DNA of 64,000 nt from Hydrogenophaga sp. (GTDB lineage Bacteria > Pseudomonadota > Gammaproteobacteria > Burkholderiales > Burkholderiaceae_C). The notes under the pieces are model-generated. The model worked only from the letters and a program-made list of their open reading frames with translations. It was not told the DNA's origin and did no database searches. The DNA lies in the NCBI GenBank assembly GCA_030653975.1, contig JAURYH010000035.1, positions 1 to 64,000 of the forward strand. Direction: 5' to 3'. The position numbers were made by a program, and so were the translations under genes. Below are positions 17,135 through 25,197 of the stretch, one piece after another; the stretch's first letter is position 1; every line of letters begins with the position of its first letter.

Positions 17135-17995
17135 TCAGGCCGCTTGCGCCAGGGGCGCGGGCCAGTGGCGCTCTGGCATCGGGGCCACTGGAATAGGTGC
17201 GTGGGCCTGCGGCTCGCCCATCAGCATTTCGTCGGCGTGCATGCCATAGAGCTCGCGCAACAGGGCCGGGGTGAGCGCCGACGCGGCGCCGTCAAACACC
17301 ACCTGACCCTGGTGCAGCGCGATCACGCGCGGGCAGTATTTCAGGGCCATGTCCACCTGGTGCAGCGACACCACCACGGTGGAGCCGTCTTCGCGGTTGA
17401 TGCGCGTGAGGATTTCCATGACCTTGCGCGAGGATTCGGGGTCGAGCGAGGCGATGGGCTCGTCGGCCAGCACCACCCTGGCGCCCTGCACCAGCGTGCG
17501 CGCGATCGCCGCGCGCTGCTGCTGGCCGCCCGAGAGCGTGGACGCGCGCTGCGCATGGCAGTCGGCAATGCCCACGCGGGCCAGCGCTTCAATGGCCATC
17601 GCCCGCTCCTGGGCGTTGAACCAGCGGGTCAGGCTGCGCCACAGCGGCATGCGGTGCAGGCGACCGACCAGCACGTTGGCCATCACCGGCAGGCGGTCCA
17701 CCAGGTTGAACTGCTGGAACACGAAACCGATCTGCGAGCGCACCTTGCGGATGTCGCGGTGCACACGGCCACCCTGCTGCACACACTGGCCGCCGATCTC
17801 GATCAGCGAGCCTTCGCCCGCATCGGCCACCACCAAGCCCGCCACATGGCGCAACAGCGTGGACTTGCCGGAGCCGGAAGCGCCGATCAGCGCCACCATC
17901 TCACCCTGCCGGATGTCCAGGTTGATGTCGCGCAGGGCGTGTTTGCCGTTGGCGAAATGTTTGTTCAGCTTGTGAATGCGCAGGGCGGTTGTCAT
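17135..17995 (-). CDS. phnC: Phosphonate ABC transporter ATPase (second set)
   Basis: A 286-aa ATPase: Walker [29 protein letters not shown] after it (typical of PhnC), signature LSGGQQQR, Walker [14 protein letters not shown], and VSLHQVD with the switch histidine. An unusual proline- and alanine-rich tail of about 35 residues follows the domain. The ATG at 17995 is chosen because GGAG precedes it; a TTG 12 bp upstream is unlikely. The 82-bp gap to phnM contains a PhnF-type site and a Pho-box-like site, so phnCDE probably has its own promoter. Confidence 0.9.
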   Translation of the reverse strand: MTTALRIHKLNKHFANGKHALRDINLDIRQGEMVALIGASGSGKSTLLRHVAGLVVADAGEGSLIEIGGQCVQQGGRVHRDIRKVRSQIGFVFQQFNLVDRLPVMANVLVGRLHRMPLWRSLTRWFNAQERAMAIEALARVGIADCHAQRASTLSGGQQQRAAIARTLVQGARVVLADEPIASLDPESSRKVMEILTRINREDGSTVVVSLHQVDMALKYCPRVIALHQGQVVFDGAASALTPALLRELYGMHADEMLMGEPQAHAPIPVAPMPERHWPAPLAQAA

Positions 17996-18011
17996 GGGTG
18001 GCTCCAAAGTC

Positions 18012-18019
18012 GTCTAGAC
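18012..18019. promoter_or_regulatory. Candidate PhnF operator upstream of phnC
   Basis: GTCTAGAC, a perfect palindrome, lies 17 bp before the phnC ATG on the minus strand. It matches the motif before phnG and phnD. Confidence 0.55.
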
Positions 18020-18041
18020 ACGCTGAGTGTGGTTTTTCTCT

Positions 18042-18058
18042 GTGACAGTCGTTTGACG
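18042..18058 (-). promoter_or_regulatory. Pho-box-like site upstream of phnC
   Basis: On the minus strand this reads CGTCAAACGACTGTCAC. It has two GTCA half-sites 11 bp apart, as PhoB requires, and matches 14 of 18 positions of the consensus. It lies between phnM and phnC, upstream of the PhnF-type site. Confidence 0.45.
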
Positions 18059-18077
18059 GTTGCCGGAAGATTTCAGG

Positions 18078-19247
18078 TCAGAGCACCCTTTGCCCCTCGC
18101 GCCAGACCGCTCGCACCACGCCATGGCGAACGCCGTTGGGCATGTTCACCACGCGCACCTGCACCAGGTCGGCGCGCAGGCCGGGCTGAATGGCGCCGCG
18201 GTCGTGCAGGCCGGTGGCGCGGGCCGGGTTGCGGCTGACGATGGCCACGGCCTCGGGCAGGCTCAGGATCTCGTCGGCCACCAGCCGCAACACGGCGCTG
18301 AGCAGGCTGCCCGGCACGTAGTCGCTGGAGAGGATGTCGAGCAGGCCGTGGCGCGCCAGGTCGGCCGCGGCCACATTGCCCGAATGCGAGCCGCCGCGCA
18401 CCACGTTGGGACCGCCCATCACCGTCAGCAGGCCGCGCTCGTGCGCCGCCTGGGCGGCCGCCAGCGTGGTGGGGAATTCCGAGAGGCTGGCACCTTCGGC
18501 ATGGGCCTGCTCCACATGGGCGACGGTGGTGTCGTCGTGGCTGGCCAGCGCGATGCCGTGTTCGCGGCAGTAGTCCACAAAGTAGTCGCGGTGCGGCTCG
18601 GCGTACAACGCCTGCAGGCGTTCGGCGTGCGCCACCTGGTGCTCGAACTTTTCCTGGCTCCAGCCCTTCTTGCCGGTGTAGTAGATACGGGCGTGTTCCA
18701 GGTTCTCCCACTGGCGCTGGCCCGGCGTGTGGTCCATCAGCGAGATCAGCGAAAGACGCTGATGGCCGTGGAAAGGCTGGAACAGGTCGATGGTGTTGTG
18801 CGCCGGCAGCTCGCAGCGCACGTGCAGGTGGTGGTCGGCGCGCAGCACGTTTTCGGCGGTGCAGGCGTCCAGCGTCTGCAGCACCGCGTCCCATGCGGTG
18901 CCGCGCAGGCTTTCGTGGTCGGCGTCGCCCACGCCCAGCGCGTCAAAGACGGTGGTGATGCCGGCGGCGGCGATCTCGGCGTCGTGCGCGAGCAGCGCGG
19001 GCATCTCGGCCCACTGCACCTTGGGGCGCGGCATCAGGTGGCGCTCGAAGTTGTCGGTGTGCACCTCGATGAAGCCGGGCATGAGGAAGTCGCCTTCCAG
19101 GTCGATGGCCTGCGGCAGCGAACTGTTGCTGGCGCCGAACCCGGCAATGCGGCCGGCCTCGACCGACAGACTGCCGGTCTGCACCTCGTCGGGCAGGACC
19201 AGACGGGCGTTCTTGAACACGATGGGTGGGCTCACTGAGTGATTCAT
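18078..19247 (-). CDS. phnM: Alpha-D-ribose 1-methylphosphonate 5-triphosphate diphosphatase
   Basis: A 389-aa amidohydrolase. It removes pyrophosphate from the ribose-methylphosphonate triphosphate made by PhnGHIL, giving the substrate of PhnJ. Ligand motifs: His63-Thr-Asp65 in EVHTDNFERH, LMDHTPG, LASHDDTT, and NVVRGGSHSGN then LSSDYVPGS. The ATG overlaps the phnL stop (ATGA), so it is translated with the operon. This copy carries the canonical HTDN motif, unlike the copy at 12168. Confidence 0.93.
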   Translation of the reverse strand: MNHSVSPPIVFKNARLVLPDEVQTGSLSVEAGRIAGFGASNSSLPQAIDLEGDFLMPGFIEVHTDNFERHLMPRPKVQWAEMPALLAHDAEIAAAGITTVFDALGVGDADHESLRGTAWDAVLQTLDACTAENVLRADHHLHVRCELPAHNTIDLFQPFHGHQRLSLISLMDHTPGQRQWENLEHARIYYTGKKGWSQEKFEHQVAHAERLQALYAEPHRDYFVDYCREHGIALASHDDTTVAHVEQAHAEGASLSEFPTTLAAAQAAHERGLLTVMGGPNVVRGGSHSGNVAAADLARHGLLDILSSDYVPGSLLSAVLRLVADEILSLPEAVAIVSRNPARATGLHDRGAIQPGLRADLVQVRVVNMPNGVRHGVVRAVWREGQRVL

Positions 19248-19960
19248 GCTGCGCTCCTGAAATCACCGACGTTGATGCGCCGCGTGGCCACGGCGTCGCC
19301 CACATGGGCGTCGTGAAAGATGCCGACCAGCGCGGCGCCGCGCGCAGCGGCTTCCTGGATCAGCTCGATCACGGTCTGGGTGTTGGCCGCGTCCAGCGAG
19401 GCGGTGGGCTCGTCCAGCAGCATCAGCGGCCGGGGTTTGATCATGTTGCGAGCGATGTTCACGCGCTGCTGCTCGCCGCCGGAAAACGTGGCCGGCGGCA
19501 AGGCCCACAGGCGCTCGGGAATGCGCAACCGGGTGAGCCAGGCGCGTGCCTGCTCGCGCGCGGCCTCCAGTGCCGCCGGGTCGTCGCCACTGTCTTCCAC
19601 CAGCGCTTCGGCCACCACGTCGAGCGCCGAGACGCGGGGAATCACGCGCAGGAACTGGCTCACGTAGCCGATGCTCTCGCGGCGCAGCCGCACCAGCTCG
19701 CGCGGCGAGGCCTCGGTCACTTCCACCGGCGCGCTGCCAGGGGGCGCCACGGTGATGCGGCCTTCGGTGGCGCGGTAGTTGGCGTAGATGAGCTTGAGCA
19801 GGGTGCTCTTGCCCATGCCGGAGGGGCCGTCGAGCACCAGGCATTCGCCGGGCCGGACCTCCAGATCGACGTTGTGCAGCACCGAGAGTTCGGCGCCGTT
19901 CTGGTGGTGCAGGGTGAAGCGCTTGGCCACCCCTTTCATCTGAAGCAGGGGTGGGGTCAT
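19244..19960 (-). CDS. phnL: C-P lyase ABC-type subunit PhnL
   Basis: A 238-aa ABC ATPase that works with PhnGHI in attaching the phosphonate to ribose triphosphate rather than in transport. Walker A is GPSGMGKST, with GYVSQFLRVIPRVSALDVVAE after it (diagnostic of PhnL), signature FSGGEQQR, Walker B LMLLDEPTASLD and GIFHD. It overlaps phnK upstream and phnM downstream by 4 bp each. No membrane partner is encoded with it, as expected for PhnL. Confidence 0.93.
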   Translation of the reverse strand: MTPPLLQMKGVAKRFTLHHQNGAELSVLHNVDLEVRPGECLVLDGPSGMGKSTLLKLIYANYRATEGRITVAPPGSAPVEVTEASPRELVRLRRESIGYVSQFLRVIPRVSALDVVAEALVEDSGDDPAALEAAREQARAWLTRLRIPERLWALPPATFSGGEQQRVNIARNMIKPRPLMLLDEPTASLDAANTQTVIELIQEAAARGAALVGIFHDAHVGDAVATRRINVGDFRSAA

Positions 19961-20748
19961 GGTTGCAGTACCGAAGAGACGAGGAGCTGGGTGTAGGGGT
20001 GCTGGGGGTCGTCGAGCACCTGGTCGGTGAGGCCGGCTTCGACCACGCGGCCGCGCTGCATCACCATCATGCGGTGGGCCAGCAGGCGGGCCACGGCCAG
20101 GTCGTGCGTGACGATGATCGCGGCCAGGTGCATCTGGCGCGTGAGCTGGCGCATCAGGTCGAGCAGGCGGGCCTGCACCGACACGTCCAGCCCCGAGGTG
20201 GGCTCGTCCATGAAGATCAGGCGCGGCTGGGTGACCAGGTTGCGCGCGATCTGCAGGCGCTGGCGCATGCCGCCGGAGAAGGTGCGCGGCGCGTCGTCGA
20301 TGCGGATCGGGTCGATCTCGACGCGCTGCAGCCATTCCTCGGCGGTGCAGCGCAGCCGCCCGTAGTGGCGTTCGCCCAGGCCCATCAGGCGCTCACCCAC
20401 GTTGGCGCCGGCCGACACGTCCATGCGCAGACCGTCGGCGGCGTTCTGGTGCACGAAGCCCCAGTCGGTGCGCGCCAGCAGGCGCTGCTGCGCCTGCGAC
20501 ATGCCGTGCACGTCCTGCAACAGGCCGTCACGGCCGAGGAATTCAACGCTGCCGGCGTCGGGCGTGGTGCGCGCGGCGATGGCGTTGAGCAGGGTGGTCT
20601 TGCCCGAGCCGGACTCGCCCACCACGGCCAGCACCTCACCCGGCCAGAGATCGAAAGACGCGTCGTGCAGCGCGACGCGGTCGCCGTAGCGCTTGGCCAC
20701 GCCGCGCACGCGCAGCAAGGGGGTTGAAGAAGACAAAGGGGTGTTCAT
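19957..20748 (-). CDS. phnK: C-P lyase ABC-type subunit PhnK
   Basis: A 263-aa ABC protein that docks on the PhnGHIJ core complex. Walker A is GESGSGKTT, then LARTDWGFVHQNAADGLRM (the PhnK Q-loop region), signature FSGGMRQR, Walker B LIFMDEPTSGLD, and VTHD with the switch histidine. DDPQHPYTQLLVSSVLQ at the C-terminus is typical of the oligopeptide/PhnK subfamily. It overlaps phnL by 4 bp and is one base from the upstream GNAT gene. Confidence 0.93.
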   Translation of the reverse strand: MNTPLSSSTPLLRVRGVAKRYGDRVALHDASFDLWPGEVLAVVGESGSGKTTLLNAIAARTTPDAGSVEFLGRDGLLQDVHGMSQAQQRLLARTDWGFVHQNAADGLRMDVSAGANVGERLMGLGERHYGRLRCTAEEWLQRVEIDPIRIDDAPRTFSGGMRQRLQIARNLVTQPRLIFMDEPTSGLDVSVQARLLDLMRQLTRQMHLAAIIVTHDLAVARLLAHRMMVMQRGRVVEAGLTDQVLDDPQHPYTQLLVSSVLQP

Positions 20749-20749
20749 T

Positions 20750-21202
20750 TCAAGTCTCGATCACAAAACTCAGGCCGTGACGCTGGAAGCCCAGCGACTC
20801 GTAGAAGGTGTGTGCGGCCTGGCGTCTGGCGTTTGACGACAGGGCCAGCTTGTAGCAACCGGCTTCGCGGGCCTGTTCGATGGCATGCGCCATCAGCTGG
20901 CGACCGATGCCCAGGCCCTGGCGTTGCGGGTGAACAACCACGTCTTCGGCGATGGCCGAGGGCGCACCGCAGTGCGCCAGGTTGTGCATCACCAGCAAGG
21001 CGTAGGTGGCGATCACGCTGTCGGGAAACGCGGGCTCGCAAGCGACGAAGAGCCGGTAGCTGGGGTAGCGCGCAAACTGCTGGAACACCTCGCGCGCCTG
21101 CGCCACGGTGAGCACGGCGTCGTTGTCCAGGCCAGACTGCCCGTACAGCGCCAGCACGCCGGGCAGATCGGCCTCGGTGGCTTCGCGGATCAGCAGGCTC
21201 AT
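20750..21202 (-). CDS. GNAT N-acetyltransferase inside the C-P lyase operon
   Basis: A 150-aa GNAT-fold protein. Motif A is VVVHPQRQGLGIGRQLM (acetyl-CoA pyrophosphate loop Q/R-x-x-G-x-G/A); motif B is YKLALSSNARRQAAHTFYESLGF. The ATG overlaps the phnJ stop (ATGA), so it is cotranslated with the C-P lyase core. Its likely job is like PhnO, N-acetylating aminoalkylphosphonates, but position between phnJ and phnK and motif similarity alone do not prove the substrate. Confidence 0.8.
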   Translation of the reverse strand: MSLLIREATEADLPGVLALYGQSGLDNDAVLTVAQAREVFQQFARYPSYRLFVACEPAFPDSVIATYALLVMHNLAHCGAPSAIAEDVVVHPQRQGLGIGRQLMAHAIEQAREAGCYKLALSSNARRQAAHTFYESLGFQRHGLSFVIET

Positions 21203-22101
21203 GCCCCTGCCCCCGCAGCTGGCTGGCGCGACTGGCAATAGTCCGAGTCCGAGCACACGTGCATGCGCGCGCCGGCGTCGTCGGTGATCACCTCGTCAAG
21301 GAACGAATCCGTGGCGCCGCACAGGGCACAGGCGGCGTCCCAGCGCTGCACTTCAAACGGGTGGTCCTCGAAGCCCAGGCTTTCGACCGACGTGTAAGGC
21401 GGCACGGCGTAGATGCGCTTCTCGCGCCCGGCGCCGAAGAGCTGCAGGGCGGGGTTCATGTGCATCTTGGGGTTGTCGAACTTCGGGATCGGCGACGGCG
21501 CCATCACGTAGCGGCCGTTGACCAGCACGGGGTAGTCGTAGGTGGTGGCGATGTGGCCGTAGCGCGCAATGTCTTCGTAGAGCTTCACGTGCATGAGGCC
21601 GTATTCGGCCAAGCCGTGCAGGGTGCGGGTCTCGGTCTCGCGCGGCTCCAGGCGCTGCATCGGCTCGGGCATCGGCACCTGGTAGACCAGCACCTGGCCT
21701 TCGACCAGCGGGATCTCGGGGATGCGGTGGCGCGTCTGGATCAGCGTCGCCTCGGTGGTGCGCGTGGTGGTGGCCACGCCGGTGGTGCGCTGGAAGAAGC
21801 GCCGGATGTTGACCGCGTTGACGGTGTCGTCCGAGCCCTGGTCGATGACCTTCAAAGTGTCGTCCGGCCCGATCACCGAGGCGGTGACCTGGATGCCCCC
21901 GGTGCCCCAGCCGTAGGGCAGCGGCATCTCGCGCGAACCGAACGGCACCTGGTAGCCGGGGATGGCCACGGCCTTGAGGATGGCGCGGCGGATCATGCGC
22001 TTGGTGCGCTCGTCGAGGTAGGCAAAGTTGACCTCGGCCGCGCGTTCGACGGCTGGCTCGGGCAGGCGCTCCAGCGCCACGGCTTCATACGGTGCGTTCA
22101 T
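21199..22101 (-). CDS. phnJ: Carbon-phosphorus lyase catalytic subunit PhnJ
   Basis: A 300-aa radical-SAM enzyme that cleaves the C-P bond of 5-phosphoribosyl 1-methylphosphonate, releasing methane (or another alkane) and the cyclic phosphate. The non-canonical cluster motif C-x2-C-x21-C is present as Cys258, Cys261 and Cys283, with Cys289 nearby. PYGWGTGGIQVTASVIG (62-78) and the DQGSDDTVNAVNIRRFF block are family hallmarks. It overlaps phnI by 4 bp. All key residues look intact, so the pathway should be active. Confidence 0.95.
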   Translation of the reverse strand: MNAPYEAVALERLPEPAVERAAEVNFAYLDERTKRMIRRAILKAVAIPGYQVPFGSREMPLPYGWGTGGIQVTASVIGPDDTLKVIDQGSDDTVNAVNIRRFFQRTTGVATTTRTTEATLIQTRHRIPEIPLVEGQVLVYQVPMPEPMQRLEPRETETRTLHGLAEYGLMHVKLYEDIARYGHIATTYDYPVLVNGRYVMAPSPIPKFDNPKMHMNPALQLFGAGREKRIYAVPPYTSVESLGFEDHPFEVQRWDAACALCGATDSFLDEVITDDAGARMHVCSDSDYCQSRQPAAGAGA

Positions 22102-23219
22102 GCGGCGTCCTCTGCTTCGGTGATGGGCTGTGTGGCTGCCACGGCGCGCATCTTGCGCACCAGCTCCAGCTCGGCCTGGAAGTCCACGTAGTGCGGCAGC
22201 TTCAGGTGCTGCACAAAGCCCGAGGCCTCCAGGCTGTCGCTGTGCGAGAGCACGAACTCGGGCATCTGCGCCGGCGACAACACGGCCTCGCCGAGTTCGT
22301 CGGCGCGCAGGGCGCGGTCCACCAGGCTCATGGCCATGGCCTTGCGTTCGCTGTGGCCAAAGGCCAGGCCGTAGCCGCGCGTGAACTGCGGTGGCTCGGT
22401 CTTGCTGCCCGCGAACTGGTTGACCATCTCGCACTCGGTCAGCTCCATGTCGCCGATGGAAATGGCAAAGCCCAGCTCTTCGGGCACGATCTCGACCGCC
22501 ACCTGCCCGAGGCGGATTTCGCCGACAAAGGGGTGTGAATTCGCATAACCGCGCTGGGTCGAATAGGCCATGGCGAGCAGAAAGCCTTCATCGCCGCGCG
22601 CCAGGTTTTGCAACCGTGTGGCGCGGTCGGCGGGAAAGCGCAGTGGTTCGCGCGTCAGGTCCACCGGTGCAGGGTCGCCCGGCGGTACCGGGCGGGTTTC
22701 GATCAGGCCTTCCTGGTTGAGCAGGTCCACCACCCGCGGCGTGGCCTCGGGCTGGGCACGGCCCGCAGCGGCGGCGTCGCCGGCCATGTCATCGGCAACA
22801 ACAGGCGCGCCGCTGGCCAGCAAGGTGAAATCGAGCAGGCGCTGGGTGTAGTCGTAGGTGGGGCCGAGCACCTGGCCACCGGGCAGGTCCTTGAAGGTGG
22901 CCGAGATGCGGCGCTCCAGCGCCATGTGCGCGGTGTCCAGCGCGCAGGTGGTGCCCAGGCGCGGCAGCGTGGCGCGGTAGGCACGCAGCAGGAAGATGGC
23001 TTCGACCAGATCGCCCGAAGCCTGCTTGATGGCCAGCGCGGCAAGCTCGGGGTCGTACACCGAGCCTTCGGTCATGACGCGGTCCACCGCCAGCTTGAGC
23101 TGCTCGCGGATCTGCGCCACGCCCAGCTCGGGCTGGGTCGGGTCGCCCCGGCGCTGGTCGGCCAGCAGGCGGTAGCTGTTGAGGATGGCGGTTTCTCCGC
23201 CCTTGACGGCAACATACAT
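22098..23219 (-). CDS. phnI: C-P lyase core subunit PhnI
   Basis: A 373-aa subunit, the nucleosidase-type component of the PhnGHIJ core that exchanges the adenine of ATP for methylphosphonate. It begins MYVAVKGGETAI, and RRGDPTQPELGVAQI and YSTQRGYANSHPFVGEIR are characteristic. The start at 23219 sits 2 bp after the phnH stop; it overlaps phnJ by 4 bp. A long upstream in-frame extension is antisense to nothing useful and lacks family similarity, so I discarded it. Confidence 0.95.
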   Translation of the reverse strand: MYVAVKGGETAILNSYRLLADQRRGDPTQPELGVAQIREQLKLAVDRVMTEGSVYDPELAALAIKQASGDLVEAIFLLRAYRATLPRLGTTCALDTAHMALERRISATFKDLPGGQVLGPTYDYTQRLLDFTLLASGAPVVADDMAGDAAAAGRAQPEATPRVVDLLNQEGLIETRPVPPGDPAPVDLTREPLRFPADRATRLQNLARGDEGFLLAMAYSTQRGYANSHPFVGEIRLGQVAVEIVPEELGFAISIGDMELTECEMVNQFAGSKTEPPQFTRGYGLAFGHSERKAMAMSLVDRALRADELGEAVLSPAQMPEFVLSHSDSLEASGFVQHLKLPHYVDFQAELELVRKMRAVAATQPITEAEDAA

Positions 23220-23221
23220 GC

Positions 23222-23851
23222 TCAGGCCTCCAGAGCGGTGTGGGGGGTGTGGATGCGCGTGGTGCGCGGCAGGCCCACGAGCGCATCGCGGGTGGCGAGG
23301 AACAGGTCGACACCGCGCGGAAAACCCGCGTGGTTGTTGGCCCATTGCGCGGCAAAGTCAGCGGGCAGGCCGGTCACGCTGAGCAGCGCCTGCTCACGGA
23401 TGCCGGGACCGCTGAGCGTCCAGTGCTGTGCCTCGGCATCGGCGGAAAGGGAACCCACATCGACCACACAGGTGGCCGACTGGTCGGGGCATTCGTCGCT
23501 GCCCTGGCGCAGGCTCTGCAGCGCGGGCAGCGGATCGCCAGCGCCCACCCAGACGAACTGGGCCATCGCGGCGTGCTCCACCAGCTGGCAGCCGGTGTGG
23601 AACCGCAGCCACATGGCGGCGTCGCTGCCCTGCAGCGAGGGCGACAGCCAGAGGCCACAGTCGGCGTCGAGCATGGCGAGCAGGAACACCACCGCGGCGG
23701 CGTTGCCGTGGGCCGGCAGCTCGGCGTCGTGTTCCACCGGAATGCAGCGGCCGGGGTGCGACAGGGCCATCAAGGCCGAGCGGAACACCGCCTGGCTGCC
23801 GAAGGCCTCATGGGAAAAACCGGCCCCCACAGAAGACAGATCGTGGCTCAT
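23222..23851 (-). CDS. phnH: C-P lyase core subunit PhnH
   Basis: A 209-aa PhnH, a PLP-transferase-fold structural subunit without PLP. It includes FRSALMALSHPGRC, LLAMLDADCGLWLS, FHTGCQLV and GPGIRE (the P-G-I family turn). The ATG at 23851 overlaps the phnG stop (ATGA). It forms the hexameric or octameric core with PhnG, PhnI and PhnJ. Confidence 0.93.
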   Translation of the reverse strand: MSHDLSSVGAGFSHEAFGSQAVFRSALMALSHPGRCIPVEHDAELPAHGNAAAVVFLLAMLDADCGLWLSPSLQGSDAAMWLRFHTGCQLVEHAAMAQFVWVGAGDPLPALQSLRQGSDECPDQSATCVVDVGSLSADAEAQHWTLSGPGIREQALLSVTGLPADFAAQWANNHAGFPRGVDLFLATRDALVGLPRTTRIHTPHTALEA

Positions 23852-24360
23852 CAAGCGCCCTCCTCTTCGTCGTCGGCACCGCCCGACTCGCGCGCCACGG
23901 TGAAGAACTCCACCTTGGTGCGCTGCACTCGCTGCTGGCGCTGCAGTTGCTCATGCGCCAGGTGTTCGCGCACCGGCTGCAGCAGCTGCGCCTCCAATGC
24001 CGGCTGTTGCGACGGGTCCTGCAACAGCGCATCGGCCAGCGCAGCGAGCTGTGCGTGGCGGTGCGAGCGGCCCATCACATAGGCCACGCCCACCGGCGCC
24101 TGCGGCGTGGCGCCGGGCAGGCGCAGGGCGCAGCGGGTCACGGTGACTTCGCCGAGGTTGAAACGCTCGCCGGTGCCGCCCGCGCGGCCCTGCACCATCA
24201 TCAGGCCGGTCTCGGGGGCGCGCAGCCAGCGCGGGGGGGCCTGATCGTGTGGGCCGAGGGCGGCTTCGAGCACCTCCAGCGGGGCGCGGGCCAGCAGGGC
24301 CATCCAGCCCGGGCGACTCAATGTTCGCTCAGGGCCCGGATTGTCAAATGCGTGAAACAT
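23851..24360 (-). CDS. phnG: C-P lyase core subunit PhnG
   Basis: A 169-aa PhnG and first gene of the operon: RPGWMALLARAPLEVLEAAL, GLMMVQGRAGGTGERFNLGEVTVTRCALRL, GVAYVMGRSHRHAQLAALADALLQ. The ATG at 24360 faces the phnF promoter region; the much longer frame running upstream is antisense to phnF. The C-terminal tail is acidic (ADDEEEGA). A GTCTAGAC palindrome lies 22 bp upstream. Confidence 0.93.
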   Translation of the reverse strand: MFHAFDNPGPERTLSRPGWMALLARAPLEVLEAALGPHDQAPPRWLRAPETGLMMVQGRAGGTGERFNLGEVTVTRCALRLPGATPQAPVGVAYVMGRSHRHAQLAALADALLQDPSQQPALEAQLLQPVREHLAHEQLQRQQRVQRTKVEFFTVARESGGADDEEEGA

Positions 24361-24381
24361 GTCCGTGGTACCTTTTAAGAC

Positions 24382-24389
24382 GTCTAGAC
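24382..24389. promoter_or_regulatory. Candidate PhnF operator in phnG-phnF intergenic region
   Basis: GTCTAGAC palindrome in the 75-bp gap between divergent phnG and phnF, placed to repress phnG and perhaps autoregulate phnF. Confidence 0.6.
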
Positions 24390-24435
24390 AAATTGAGTCC
24401 AGGCCCCGAGCGTAGAGCCACCAAATGTCCCTTTC

Positions 24436-25197
24436 ATGACAAAACTTCTGACCCTTGCCACTTCCGTCCCGGACACCCCCCGCGAAAGCCAGAGCTTCTG
24501 GGCCCGCATCGCCAACGAACTCGCCGAGGCCATCGCGCGCGGCGTGTACGAGCCGGGCCAGCGCCTGCCCTCGGAGCACGTGCTCGCCGAGCAGTACGGC
24601 GTCAACCGCCACACCATCCGCCGCTCGCTCGCCAGCATGTGCCAGAAGGGGCTGGTGCGCATCACGCAGGGCAGCGGCACCTACGTCGAAGACTTCGCGG
24701 TCGACCTGATCATCGGCAAGCGCACGCGACACCGCCAGAACATGGCGCAGGCCGGTCTGCAAGGGCGTTTCGAAGTGCAGGACGCCCAGCGCACCCGCGC
24801 CACCGCCGCGATGGCGCAGGCCCTGCAACTGCCCGCGCGCAGCCCGGTGCTGCGCCTGCAGGTGCTGGGGGTGGGCGCTGGCCAGCCGCTGCACGTGAGC
24901 GACCGCGTGTTCCCCCTGCCCCGCTTCGACCGGCTGGAGGCGGTGTTGCGCGAGACCGGTTCCATCACCGACGCGTTCACCGCCCACGGCGTGACCGACT
25001 ACACCCGCAAGGAAAGCCGCATCACGGCGCAACTGCCCAGCCCGGAAGTGGCGGCCTTGCTCAAGCAGCCGGCCAGCCGGCCGGTGCTGTTCGTGACCAG
25101 CGTGAACGTCGACAGCGCGGGCGTGCCGATCGAGTTCGCCAGCACCTGGTTCGCGGGCGACCGCGTCAAGCTCACGGTGACCCACGATGACCGTTGA
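24436..25197 (+). CDS. phnF: GntR-family regulator PhnF (HutC/UTRA type)
   Basis: A 253-aa repressor-type regulator. The winged helix-turn-helix (about residues 22-90) has GVYEPGQRLPSEHVLAEQYGVNRHTIRRSLASMCQKGLVRITQGSGTYV-type spacing. A UTRA ligand domain follows, ending VPIEFASTWFAGDRVKLTV. PhnF binds a phosphorus-related small molecule and represses phn genes. It is divergent from phnG and overlaps the next gene by 11 bp. GTNTAGAC sites are its likely targets; the M. smegmatis PhnF site also contains GTATAGAC. Confidence 0.9.
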   Translation: MTKLLTLATSVPDTPRESQSFWARIANELAEAIARGVYEPGQRLPSEHVLAEQYGVNRHTIRRSLASMCQKGLVRITQGSGTYVEDFAVDLIIGKRTRHRQNMAQAGLQGRFEVQDAQRTRATAAMAQALQLPARSPVLRLQVLGVGAGQPLHVSDRVFPLPRFDRLEAVLRETGSITDAFTAHGVTDYTRKESRITAQLPSPEVAALLKQPASRPVLFVTSVNVDSAGVPIEFASTWFAGDRVKLTVTHDDR

